From positions 1 to 64,000 of the forward strand of contig JAHQIW010007201.1 in assembly GCA_019055375.1 (NCBI GenBank): a stretch of 64,000 bases of DNA, given 5' to 3'. Positions within the stretch are counted from its first letter, which is position 1, and the number at the start of each line of letters is the position of its first letter. Under the pieces are notes generated by a model, which had not been told where the DNA came from, ran no database searches, and saw nothing but the letters and a program-made list of their open reading frames with translations. Both the position numbers and the translations under genes were made by a program. Shown here in pieces: positions 14,129-26,300 of this stretch. The stretch comes from Parelaphostrongylus tenuis. Its lineage: Eukaryota > Nematoda > Chromadorea > Rhabditida > Metastrongylidae.

Positions 14129-14584
14129 GAGAATGTTTTTTTGAACTTATGACTCTTGGAATCGCATAATGTACACATTTGACCCTAACTAGTGGATTTT
14201 CTTCTTTCTCTTGTTCTGCTTGCAACAGTTGCACTGTGCAAACAGTTATTGAATCTGATACAATTTTAGTAAAGTGTTTCAACTGAGAATTGGTTATGAG
14301 CATTTGTTTTTCAAGTGGATATTCCTTAACACCATTTCAACGCTTCTCTTCTTGAAGAGAATCATCCCAGTCCCCAAATGTTTCAGTTTCCCTTGGAATT
14401 ACCAATCGCTTTTTAAATCTAAGTTCAAAATTCCTTTTATGGATCTAGAAAACCTATGATCACTGTCTTTGTCAAGCCTTTTACTTACTTACTTACTGTT
14501 GTCAATCCTTTATAAGCACTTCTCTATAGGCATCTATCGGTACAGAATCTATAACTTATTTATTTGTTCGTTTGATCTGTCATC

Positions 14585-14820
14585 ACAGTGTTTTTTCTTC
14601 ATTGCGCGGATCCCAGTACTTGTAGCATTCAATTTGTTCAATTGTCTTCTTCTTGAACGGTGTAGAATACCGGTTGAGCGAGACTCCTTGCAATCTCGAG
14701 GATAGCCCGGTTGTGGCGTTCCATAGGACGTTGTTGTTAGCTGCCGGAGAGAGTTGGGGTGTGGAGCTCGGCTCCACGCGCGCCGCGACGAGCATCACAA
14801 CCACTCGGCCACGGCGCCTC
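14585..14820 (-). repeat. SINE-like repeat family C, copy 2 (best 5' head)
   Basis: On the minus strand the head reads GCCGTGGCCGAGTGGTTGTG, which resembles a tRNA-Ser/Leu A box. It continues through GTGGAGCCGAGCTCCAC, the block complementary to ATAGCCCGGTTGTGGCGTTC, CAATCTCGAGGAT and the common tail with GGGATCCGCGCAATG. This supports a tRNA-derived SINE. Confidence 0.8.
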
Positions 14821-15389
14821 CACAATCCATAATTGGAGATTCGCAATTTCTGTCATGTGAAGGATTATGCATATTCGATATATCTACTGGACAAGTTTCA
14901 AAATCATGTAGAGACATATGTTTTTGAGTAGAACTGTGGGCTGGATGGCACACTTCTCAGATCCATGTTCATATTTTCAAGCACTCCATTTCAGCATATT
15001 TGCAAGGTACTTATACTAAAAATGAGTTCTTAACTGCTGATAAGAATTTGCTAGAAAAGCGCGCCTATATCACATGGCTCTTTCAAGCATAACGGAATGT
15101 GTAAGCAGTCAATAAGAAACGCGAAAACCGGAAAGCACTCTGTCTAATGGAAATCAAGGCCTCCTTCCGTTTTATTCATTAGAACTGAGTAGCATCACAA
15201 CCGCCACAGAAGGCATCGCGATGGTTAGACACCCCAGTAGGTATCGTCTAATCAAACTACGAACTTCATAGAATCTTCACAGTTAGCCATTGCTGTTCGC
15301 AGCTCCAGCGGTACTTTTTTCGAGTGACACTGATTTTGTTAACAGAATGGTTGCTGTTGTGTGTCAAAATCCAGTGTGTTAGTTGTCAT

Positions 15390-15958
15390 TGATCAGCCAG
15401 CCAGACGAGGGCTGTATTGGACCGCCCCTATCCCTCATCATTCCTTTCTGGAACCCCATTAACCACTGACATCGTCAGTGTTTCGGATTTCAGACAAAAG
15501 TCCAACGAATCGATCATCACAGACTTACTGAAACCGAATCACACCCCATTCACAGCAAAACTGGGCGGCAACTATCCTGTACTTTTTCCGTCACCTTCAA
15601 ACTGATTTACCTGTCACGTCGTCCCGCTGATCGTTGAGTGACTCAAACGGCCGCCAATAAGACTCTTAAATAGATTATTGTTTCACCGAAACGATCGACT
15701 GTTCTCGCTGAGTCATCTCCACAGCTGAACAACTCAGCATTTGTGGTGAATATTGCCAACATTTCTCCCACCTATCGCACCTTATTTGTCATCGTCTGAT
15801 CTGGTGAACATTCGTCTCTGGATCGTAGCGGACGGCGAATATCAGCTGGGATTATTGATCGTATTGATTCGACGATGCTTTCACTACCGTTAGTTCAAAA
15901 CTATGAGGTGTATGTTGCAGAAGGCTGTGAAAAATCGCACTGTGATTATCATCGCCGA
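15390..15958 (+). promoter_or_regulatory. probable promoter and 5' leader of the RILP-like gene
   Basis: Sequence ahead of exon 1 is less AT-rich than its surroundings and has no long coding frame. A CCACAG at about 15720-15725 is a candidate trans-splice acceptor. No TATA-type element is evident. Inference from position only. Confidence 0.3.
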
Positions 15959-16012
15959 ATGGCCACCACTCAGCGAGTTTCCTCACCACAAAGTCCTTCT
16001 CGTCATATTACG
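15959..16012 (+). CDS. RILP-like exon 1 (start codon)
   Basis: Eighteen codons beginning MATTQRVSSPQS and ending before GTAAGT at 16013. Phase 0 joins directly to the RH1 exon. The same frame is open upstream to about 15800 and contains another ATG at 15875, which would add 28 residues; I prefer 15959 because the added stretch has no family likeness. A CCACAG at about 15720-15725 could be a trans-splice acceptor (inference). Confidence 0.65.
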
Positions 16013-17298
16013 GTAAGTCTTTCGTTTATGTGATGCTACTTACTGAAGTAATAATTTTTGGTGTCGTCAACTTTTATCTCGGTCTATTTTCTGTTTCTCC
16101 TTTCCAATTCAACAATTACATACAGCTGACGCAGTGTAGTCTATCACATTGTTATCATTTTGGCATTGTTAACGATTTTCAAAAATCTAAATTAAGACTA
16201 ATTTTGAACCAGATTTTGTTAAATCGCAGCTTCATTCTCTTGAAGCTGAAACTTATTTTGGTTGAAAAGTGTTCATCAACATGAACAGCAGTTGATGGGA
16301 ACTAGTTTTATGCACTTTTCTGCGAAGTGTTACTTCTTAGTCCAGCCGAAAATTTTTGCCTATCCTGTTTCTTTAATGAGTGCCGTAAAAGCCAATATTT
16401 CATTTCTTCAAATTTGTTTTTATGTGCCTAAGGACCTCTTAAATTTGATATAAGTCAGTATGACGCTGTCCAGACGGAGAGCCATACTTCTCGTAATTTT
16501 CGAAACTTTCTAATCAGATTAGCCCTTCAACTGGGGCCGCCTTATCTTTCGTTTACGACCAATCGCACTGAGATTTAGTAAATAGGAAATAAAAAATGTC
16601 ACGAATAATTTCACTTTATGCTTTTAGCAACCTGAAAATGACTGAGATGACAGATGGGAAACAAAATGAGGTTGTAGTTTGTCAACTTACCTCAGAGAAG
16701 TGTTGAATTTCAGACAAGATTGAAGAGCAACAAGACCGCAGATTAACTCTTGGGGTTTCTGTCAGTTGATGGGAGATTAGAAGCCGTTTTTAGATGTTTC
16801 TTTTTGAGTTTGAATGTTATTGTCAAAATGGTTAGAAATCGGCTTTTCGTTCAGTTTCATGTGGAATCTCTAAAGTTCAGATACATGTTCAATAATGCAG
16901 CTATTTGTAAGGTTTTCCAGTTTCTCAGTTTTCTGTTCGATTCATCAATTTCAAATTCAGATAGGCTCACATTATTAGCTTACTGAAGGCTATAACACTT
17001 CAATTCTTTTCTTTCACTCTTGCTAGAACTCAAAACGAATAGAGTTTTCATAGGAAACCGGGAATTTAATGAAAAATAAATTAGAAGTGATTTGAATTTG
17101 TAATCATTCTCGAATTTACTTTTGAAAATCAATCGGTTCCATGTAACTGTTCCAAAGAGTTGTTTTATGTGATTTGGGTTTTATAGTTTAGATTGGACAA
17201 GATAATTGAATGCCGCAACCACGAATTGTATCAAACTTTATTCAAAATGCTAAATATTTCACAACAAGATTTAGAGGATTAAAATACACCATAGTCGG

Positions 17299-17340
<42 letters not shown>

Positions 17341-20300
17341 TATATAAAGGTGGAGCGACTTTATTATATATTTATCATTAGTGAGGTCATCCAACTATTA
17401 ATCGTTTTTGTGGACTATTGGATGTCCATTTGATTATTCAGTAGCATTGGTAAGGAATTAGAAGCTGCCGGCCATGCTTTTCTAATTTCCATTGCATTGA
17501 AATTCTACGATGATAAATTGGAATTTGGTTCGGCCACGGGAATATTTCGCTTTCATTGGTGCGTTTTCGGTGTTGCGAGGGGAAACGGGGCAAATTCTAT
17601 ATCTTAGTAGTGTATGGAACGCTTTTCTATGCTTGAATCAGCGGTAAACATTTTAGATAAGTATTAGAGTTCTGTGTGGAAATGACATCAAATGCAATTG
17701 CTTTTGAAAATGTCTAAATGATTGTAATAGAAGAATTGCGATTTTCTGAAAATTGCTGATGGTGGACTTTAAGACATTGGGGGTGTTTGGTTAGCAAACC
17801 TGGCCTTGAGTGGGAGTCACATTGGTAAATCTAAAATCATACTGGTTTTAATTTTCTTAGAACTAATCACATTCGATCATCACAGATGTTATATCGAAAT
17901 AATAAACTATCTAAGTATGTCGACAAATTGGTATTTTAGAAAAAAAAATGCCTCATCTCCATTAATGTCTTTGTCCGTCCGTAAATTACCATGAAATCTT
18001 AGTATTTTTGGCTGAATACTTGATTTTGACGCAATGCTTAGTAATACGGTGTGGAAAATCTCCACGAGATTGAAGGCATGCAGCCCTCCTTCCAACTTTT
18101 TGTGTCATTTTTTGGGCGTTCTGAGATTTCTTTAACTTTTTATGCATGAAAAATCACCGCACTATCCACTGTGTTCTGTTCAAATACTAAGGATAGCGAT
18201 ATATCATGTGAAAAAAGAGGAAACTGGCCAAAACGAAATGAGGAGAGCTTCACAATCAAAAAAATTAGATTAGTTCTGTTTTTTATGCTTCTAATTTTCC
18301 ATCAGCTAGTCATTCATTGGAGCAGACCACGGCGGGTCTAAATGTCATCCAACCTGATCATTTCTTTTCTTGTTCTTGGAGTAATACCATCACCAACGTC
18401 CCTTAATTCTTTGGAAACCATAAATGAGCACGTTCTAAGATTTTCCACTCTGTGGGTGACATTCTTCTCATGAATGGAAAGTTTTGAGAAAAGTTCTCGG
18501 AGCGAATGCTACTGAATTAGTAGATGGCTTCTCTTCACGAAATGTCGGAAAGGCTTTAGCCCTTTCCATTTGGATGATTTTTTATCTACTCAAGAATTTT
18601 CTTTGGAGCTTTAAAGTGGCCTCTTGAATTTTATTACATTGTCATCACAAGTAGTCACAACTCTTTGCGGATTTGAGGATCACATTCTATGATAATGACT
18701 TGAGAACGTCTCAACACGGATCTGTCGGTGTTACAGTCTAGCGAAAATGTTGTCAAAGCAACACCATAGTAGTTAGTTGTAAAGTATAATAGGACCTGCA
18801 CTTTGCGAAAAAACTTGCTCTACAAGGATCTGCGTACACAGTCAGTAATGATCTAAATTAATCGTTTTCGTAAAATTTCTTGGGGACATTTCTAGAAGCA
18901 AAAACGTTTGCGTCAGTTGGGATTCGAACTCACATTTAACTATAACCGGGAGCGCGTGCTCAAACTTGCACTACAGACGCTCGTTCCGTACACTACTCTT
19001 TCTACACAACAACGCTTATCTGTCAAAAGCCAAACCGTTTACGGTCTGGCGTGGGCAGTTACTTATCTACATTGAACCCACTTAAGCTGAAAGATATTGG
19101 TTTCCAATAATCAATCAGAAATCAATTTATTTGACCTCCTATTGCGGTTATATAATGTTACAATAAGGTTTATTTTCTTCAGGTGGTTGACGTTTATGAT
19201 TTGGCTGCATCAATAGGTAAAGATTTCGAGAAGATCATCGAACTTCATGGAAATGATTGTGTTCGAACGATTATGCCAAAGGTAAGCTAGTTAAGACCGT
19301 CACTCAAACCTCGGACTAAAATGCAAGAATTCATTTGTAGACAAATCGATTTCATCAGGAACTATAAGCGTTTTTCTCGTGAACTGATACGTAGGACTGA
19401 GGCAAGTACGGTAATTTTTGCGCATGTGTTCAGGAACGGTATTAGGAATTTTCTTTTGGTCAGAACGGGGAGCGAATAACAAAATTTTTCTTTATTGATA
19501 ATACCTTTTGCTTTGACTATTTTTTCAAAAACTCGTTTCAAATAATGTATAATCTCGGTAACATTTTCCAGGCCTTTCATGAGGTCTGTTAGGTCACCTA
19601 TGTAGGGCTAGACGTACGTTTCAGTCTCCTAGCCTCATCAGTAGTACGCTGCCTTTCGGTTCAGCCAATCCCTTGTCTGGGAATATACCCTCTACGTAGA
19701 GGGGAATCAACGATAAACAGTATTACACTACACACACAAGATGATAAGATTTCGAAGATCAAGAAATCAAGGTCTCAGAAAAAAGTAGTCGAAAAGAAAG
19801 TGTATTACAATGTGCGTTCTACCATCAAAACCCGTTGTGAAGTTCAAATGATGACCCAATTACTCCAAAAGCAAAACGTTATATACTTTTCATTAGTATA
19901 GCACACTATGGGGATTTTTTTCACAAAACAATCTTAGTTTTGAATCAGGATTTCACAAGCTATTGAATGACTGGAAAGTATAAATAATATTTCACGAATA
20001 TTGTTCAACATGAATTGGAAATAACTTCCTTTTTATGAGGATTTGTTTTCTTTAGGGAAACATGGGAATCTTTTGAGCAGGATGTTTCTTTACTAGAGTA
20101 TCTACAAAAGTTTACTTAGTGATGTTTTATCTTTTCGTAACGATAAAGTGCCCTTAAGTACCAATATACCCGTTATATAGGCTATGCGGCGAGCTAGCTG
20201 CTGCGGGCGTAAAACATAGTATTCTTTTCGCTCTTACATCCTTTTCGAAAGCAAATTTTAGCTCTAGAGTCATGAGATCTTGGCTAGCGAATGACTACCA

Positions 20301-23300
20301 AAAGTTTGATGAAAAGCTACACACGCTCCAGCTGAGCTAATAAAGCTAATCGAGTGTGAAATATAATTTGATTATCGCTGCTAAAACGCAATTAGAAGGA
20401 CCTTTTGAATATCAGATACAATATTCAAATTGCCTAGATTATCATTCGAATACTTACCAAGATTCTGAAGAAAAAAATTCTATCCAGAATAATAAGAATT
20501 TGAAACAATCGTGTACTAATAGGTTGGGGAAAAAGTTCCGAGAAAATGTTTGTACTTTTTTGCGTGTTGGCCATTTTTTGTATTTTTATGCTCATTGAAA
20601 AGCCCGTCTTCTCCCGCTTTGATTGGCCTACAATTTATCTACTTATTTCAAGATAGAGTTAACAAGCGAGCAAATTAGGTTGTTGATGATGAGCGAATGG
20701 CTGTTGGGTTTAAGTGCGAACGGTGGCAAGTAAACGCTTCAATCTGGCTTGGGGACGACGTTTATTATATCAGTTTTTATAAGTTTATATTATATTATAT
20801 ATTTGTGAAGTATATTATTATCTTATATATACTAGTTTTGTCTTTTTCGGGTGTAATAGGTGCATAAATAAATGTTTTACAAGCATTTCTCAGAACTTTT
20901 CCCCCAACCCATTACCACAGGTACACTCCGTCCCGGACGGGTTAAAAAATTTTATTCTGTGTCATCTTGTTGTATCGTTAGATTTCGTTACATACTTTTT
21001 TAAAAAGAAGTTTGTTAATGCAGTAATTTATTTTATCTTCTTTTGAATTGCCTAATTCGTTGTTTTTTTCTAAACTAAGAAGGCTGCTGTGTGATGATAA
21101 GTTTGTGTACTGGATTCATAGTCTTGATCTTATGTCTAACATATTTCCCATACTCTGTTCACATTTTGTCTCACTGTGAAACAAGAAGGATTGTTTTCTT
21201 CTTCTCTTGAAATAAAATTAATTTTTCTTTTCCGAAATTTGCTTGATATCGCATTGATCAGATGTTGTTATGTTCGAAACGCTTCAGTCATTTTCTGCCT
21301 CAGATGCCGACTTTTTTTCCTCAATGTACCGGTCATCATTCATTCCTCTCGCCCTAAGTCTAGACGTAATCGTTTCCGATAAAGTCACATACATGGATAG
21401 TCGTGTACATGAGTGATGTTTCCTCAGTCTTACCACCATCAAATCCTTTGCCCTCCGTTGGCACGTTTCCTTACGCAGAATATTCACTAAACGTTGGAGT
21501 AAACAATATTCTAATTGTTGCAATATGAGTTAAGCGTTTTCATGGCAACATTTTGCTATATCTCCCAATAATTCTCCGCTAAAGATGTATAGAAAAAACA
21601 CATCTGGATCCACGGGGCAGCATAGGTGCGACAAGTCATCATCGGCTAAGCTATTTTTGTGATGATGTAGGGTTTGGTGGCTCATAGTTTATAGACTTAT
21701 ATTCAATCTATTGGCGACTGTATTCATAGGTGCAATGACTACGTGTTTATAGAGCAATTTCTCGGAGCTCTTTAACCTCTTTTTCATTTTTCCAATTTTT
21801 GAACCGAGGAATAGAACGATGATCTTAAGAAATTAGCTCGACACGCTGAAGGTGATTACTTACTTATTTATATACTTAGATGGTCCGTCTTCACTAGTTG
21901 TGCGGACCCTAGCACATATTCCAAGTAGGAATATTGCTGCTCATGCCTATGTTGCCCGTGTTCCTGAAGCGACCTTGTAGAGACGTTTCCACGTCTTCTG
22001 ATATCGCTTACAAGGATGGATTTCGGCGATGGAGGCTTTGCCAGGCTTCCTACTTGTTGATTCGGAGATGATGTTGGGCCAAAATGAAAAGCAAAAGTGA
22101 ATGGAAATCGAACCGACCGCTCACGGATGATGCAAAGACCAAAATCCGAAGCTGATTATTGATTACTAAATCAATGTTGGATTCAATGCGTCAGTCAACC
22201 ACGCTTTGATTTATTGGCTCGCCAATGAATTAATCCTTTGTGGACGGCGTGCGCTCTTTTTCATGCACGATTTTCTAAATGCTTTTTTTCGCTTAACACA
22301 GATTCTCGCCAAACTTCAAAAAATTATTCGATAAGTTGAGAAATGACGATTCTACTTATGAGTCTAGTTTTTGAGAAAGCTTTACTAGTACACTGTGGTA
22401 GCGGAGGGAAACTATGTTTCACCTATGGTGTGCGTTGTTTGCTCGGCTATCGTTTGTACTCGACTTTTCGTTAGACTTTCAGCAGTTATTAGACAGCTTG
22501 AAGAACGATTATCCTAACGCTTGGCCTGCTTTCTCGAAAGAACCTCATAACGCGCTGTAAGAACCAAGAGATGATTACGTTCCGCAGTCGAGTAATATAT
22601 GTAGATTAGACTTATAGATGCACAAGAAACATGAGAAAGTGTATACAAAAACATGGAGCATCTAAGTAACACTATAAACCTAAATTTTTTTACGGAGGAA
22701 AAAATCCCAATTGAATAACGAAAATCGCACTGTACACGGCGATCAACCGTGGTTCCCAAACGGTCAAGAAGTAGAATGTTGAGGAGTAGTCTTCGTGATG
22801 CTAATTTATTTTGAGGCAGTGTGTCAAAATTTTGAGTTGAGGTTGCTTAAATATGGCCACAAATATCTTGATGCCAGGAATTACGTAAGAAACTTTGGAA
22901 GCGAATGTATGACAATTAAAATGGTGTAGAACTTTATTCACATTGCCCAAGGTTGTCACACAACTCGCCGAGGCGCAGCTTCTTTTTCACTGAGCTGCTA
23001 CGCTAAAAGTAGATTAGTAATGTTGAGGAGTCAGTCCATGTGAGAAAGATCCAATTCTGAGTTAAAGAATCGTAGTGCCATAAAGGGGAATGCACTTTGT
23101 TTTCCGACGAAAAAATTGATCGAAAACTAGCGAAATTGGAGATTGTGAAGTCTAGTAAGAGGAATGCTACAGCGAACACTTAATAGAAGCAACATAATGA
23201 TCTTGGAAAGTTCCAGTTAATAGTTGAAGTTGTGATTTCAATATTTTTTTGTCGAAGTTAATTTGCACAATACAAAATTTATAAAAGTATTCATTTTTTA

Positions 23301-26300
23301 CTTAGTGTTTTTTTATCATCCGTTAGATCTCGACATAGCGATGGACGGGAAAATCATTCTTTATGAGATTGAGAAGGCTTTTGAAACCATGGTACTATGG
23401 TTTGCTTTGAATTAGGTTTTTATTGATGCCATGTTCAAGATAACATAGGTTAGCAGAGAAGATAGATTAGCAATGAAAACATAAGTTTGTGGTTACAAAT
23501 ATGTTTGGACTCTGGCATAAATATTTACTCATGATATACATTCCATATATATATATTATATATATGTATATATATATATACAATTCATGTACATATGTAT
23601 ATATATGTGCATATATATATGTGTTTGTTAAGGTTGTTTAGTGAAGAGATTTGTTGATTAGTAATTCAAATTGGATTGTCAATTACTTTTCCTTTAATAG
23701 GGGGAATAATTGACATCTAAATAGATCTTACCAAAGAGAAAGAGGGAAGACAGCCAACAGTGTGTAATCAAATAATTCTATTCATCTAATGTCGGCGGAA
23801 AATTGTGCTGGCAGATTATGTTTGTTTCAGGTGATATCTGCTTTGGAAACGTTAGAATCTCTTGCAAATAACAATGAACGGGAAAACGAGGAGATACTCA
23901 CACTACAAAAGACCGTAGAACGACTTGAGCATGAGAAACAGGCGCGACATTTGCAGACGGCCAAATTCGAGGAGGTGAGTTACCGTAATGACTGCATCGT
24001 GTGGTCAATCTGTTAACTCTCCAGAGTATCACCGACTAGAAAATCACTTTGTTGCTTTATGTATTTTTGAGCCATGCAGAGGTCTGTCATGGGCATTTAT
24101 ACAGTGCCCCTACACTTGTTTCGGCCTTCCGATGTATAGATACCCAATAACGGACCTCATGCATGGTTCAAAAGTAATATAGGGCTTAATGAAATTTCAG
24201 CTAGGTCCCAAGAAACACTCGTTACGATTGGTATATAATCATCTCTTTATCAAAGCAAAACAGGCTCACATCAATAGATGGAGCAGTTTCAAAAAGTATT
24301 TTATAAACAGAAAACAAGATTGAGAACCACTGATTTTTTCCAAATTTTTCAAGATAAGAGACCACAGTGCGAAGCATTTTTCTTCTGCTGTGAATGACTT
24401 TTATTATTTATAGCCATTGGTATCGGCTCATTCAATAAAGTCAAATGCATAAGATTCTGTTCCCCTTCTAACATGGTTTAGTTCTTATTTAAACCTAAAA
24501 CTTTTGTTTCATATTCGTTTTGTGACTGAGTCGCACACAAGGTGTATGGTTCGATCTTGCGCTATGGCTCACCGAGCCACCCACCCTTTTTGAGTCGGTA
24601 AATTAGTACCATACTGGTATCAGACTCCTCTGGGAGGACAAGCAACACTGACTCGACACGTAGGCCACAGCGAGCCATTGTAAAGGCCACATATGCATTC
24701 GATCACCTCAAACGAGGCAGGAAAACGAAAGCATGGCGCATCCCTCGAAGATTGATCCCTCGAAAATTGAGGGCTCGATCCTTTTATCATTTATTCCTTA
24801 TTGTGTTTTTCCATTATTCATCTCAAGTTTCTCGATTACGAAGGCATGTGCAATCTTACTCACGTAGTCACGATGACAACATCTGATTTCGACGAACAGT
24901 CACAATTACAGGAACTCGATCAAGTTGAGGAGACCTACAAAAAAGATATTAACGAGTTACGCTTGATGGTAAAACCCTGATGTCCGAGAACAAGACGTTA
25001 AGCACAACCGTCTCGTCATTACCGTCGGCAGCTGAGAGTCCTACGGCCGCAGCAAGTGAGTAAAGTTTTTTTCACCGACTCGTTTCATTTCTGACCTATT
25101 TTGCGAAATTTTTTCCTCAGTCTGATTTGATCGATTCAGTTGCTGCTAGTTTATTGATACACTGTTAAGTGGTCAAAAGAGAGCAATTACAAGTCTAGAG
25201 ATTCATTTCACTTACTATCTGTCAAATGAGGCATGCTATGCAGTGGTTAATACTGCAGTAATAAAATCAAAAATGATAAGCAAAGCGTCAGTCCAATCCT
25301 CCACAGCACCCCTTCACTATCCATTCATCGAACTCCTTAGGAAACTCATTCGCGAACGATTTAGCTTGGCTACTTCTAGGATTGCAAGTAGAATCGTCTC
25401 AGCATTTTACGGCACTCATGAAGAAGATGACATCCTCAATCAACACCCACGGCAACATGTGAAATAATCGGAAATTTATTCCCGGATGAATAGAGAAAAC
25501 GAATAGATTGCAAGATGTTTAGAGATCCGCATAATAAATTCTAATAATGGGTCGTCTAAATATATATAATTTTATATAAACACTCAATAATAGATGGATG
25601 TTCCATGATATTTTCTCATTTTTCAAATCTTGACTTATTATCAACTGCTCTCATTTCAAGTCATGAATTATCTACCCTTTTCTTATTTGTGTTTTCTCAG
25701 AGAACAATTTTTTCCAAAAGTTTATTCATTGAGTCCACACACACACCGTGTTTAGCAACTTTCGTAGGACGGGCCGTAAGCAAGATACTGGATTCGAACT
25801 CTTCAAAAAAAAAACTTTCGTGTAATATGTGCCTGGTTCTAGCAGGGAATAGGTTAATACTATATGAAAGATGTCATTTATGTCCAATATCAGAATCAAA
25901 TTATTCTAAAAACAGTGAATCTTTTTTTAGTGCGTGAAGAAGAGATCAGGCTTATGTTTGAATTGAAAGAGATGTCACATAAGCAAAAAGAAGAAATCAA
26001 AGCGTTACAACACGATGTGGAGCAGTACGCTTGTGAAGTTGAAAACGTAGGTCTTAATGGTCCTCTTCAGACTACCGATATCTGTACTCTCAATAAGAAT
26101 TTTCTAAGAAGAAGTTTTATCGGTCTGCTGATTTGTCTGTTTATGGCACTTTTTCTTGCTACTTTTTTCCAGAATGTTTTTTTTTCGTTTCTTATTATCC
26201 TTTTCGATGCTGCCTGTTCATTGTTCTCGATGATCTGTCGTTGTGAGCAAGACATACACTAACTAATACTATATTCAAAGATGCTGAATGATATGCTAAA

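Larger units (their letters stand above)
1..15700. other. gene-poor intergenic region
   Basis: AT-rich sequence in which I could not assemble any multi-exon gene. Short open frames here are isolated, lack paired splice sites and have no family likeness. It contains the tandem duplications, SINE-like repeats, mariner derivative and simple repeats listed separately; the rest appears to be unique sequence with nothing recognisable. Confidence 0.6.
16013..19182 (+). other. RILP-like intron 1
   Basis: A 3.2 kb intron holding a (TA)n microsatellite (17299-17346) and a tRNA-derived repeat (about 18900-19010). I saw no other coding exon. Confidence 0.7.
19282..23830 (+). other. RILP-like intron 2
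   Basis: A 4.5 kb intron containing a family-D repeat (19555-19700), the mariner-type MITE at 20520-20911, an unclassified GC-richer block (21875-22090) and a TA-rich tract (23545-23622). The short frames inside lack splice partners. Confidence 0.7.

Noticed and set aside
13947..14303. 118-codon open frame, minus strand
   Set aside because: Most of it translates the TA and GA microsatellites (Tyr-Ile and Ser-Leu runs); not a gene.
18895..19015. Possible functional tRNA gene
   Set aside because: The B box is good but no paired acceptor and D stems could be formed around it; better read as a tRNA-derived repeat.
25605..26262. Overlapping 110- and 132-codon frames, plus strand
   Set aside because: Readings through RILP-like exon 5 and its flanking introns; the real coding part is 25931-26046.
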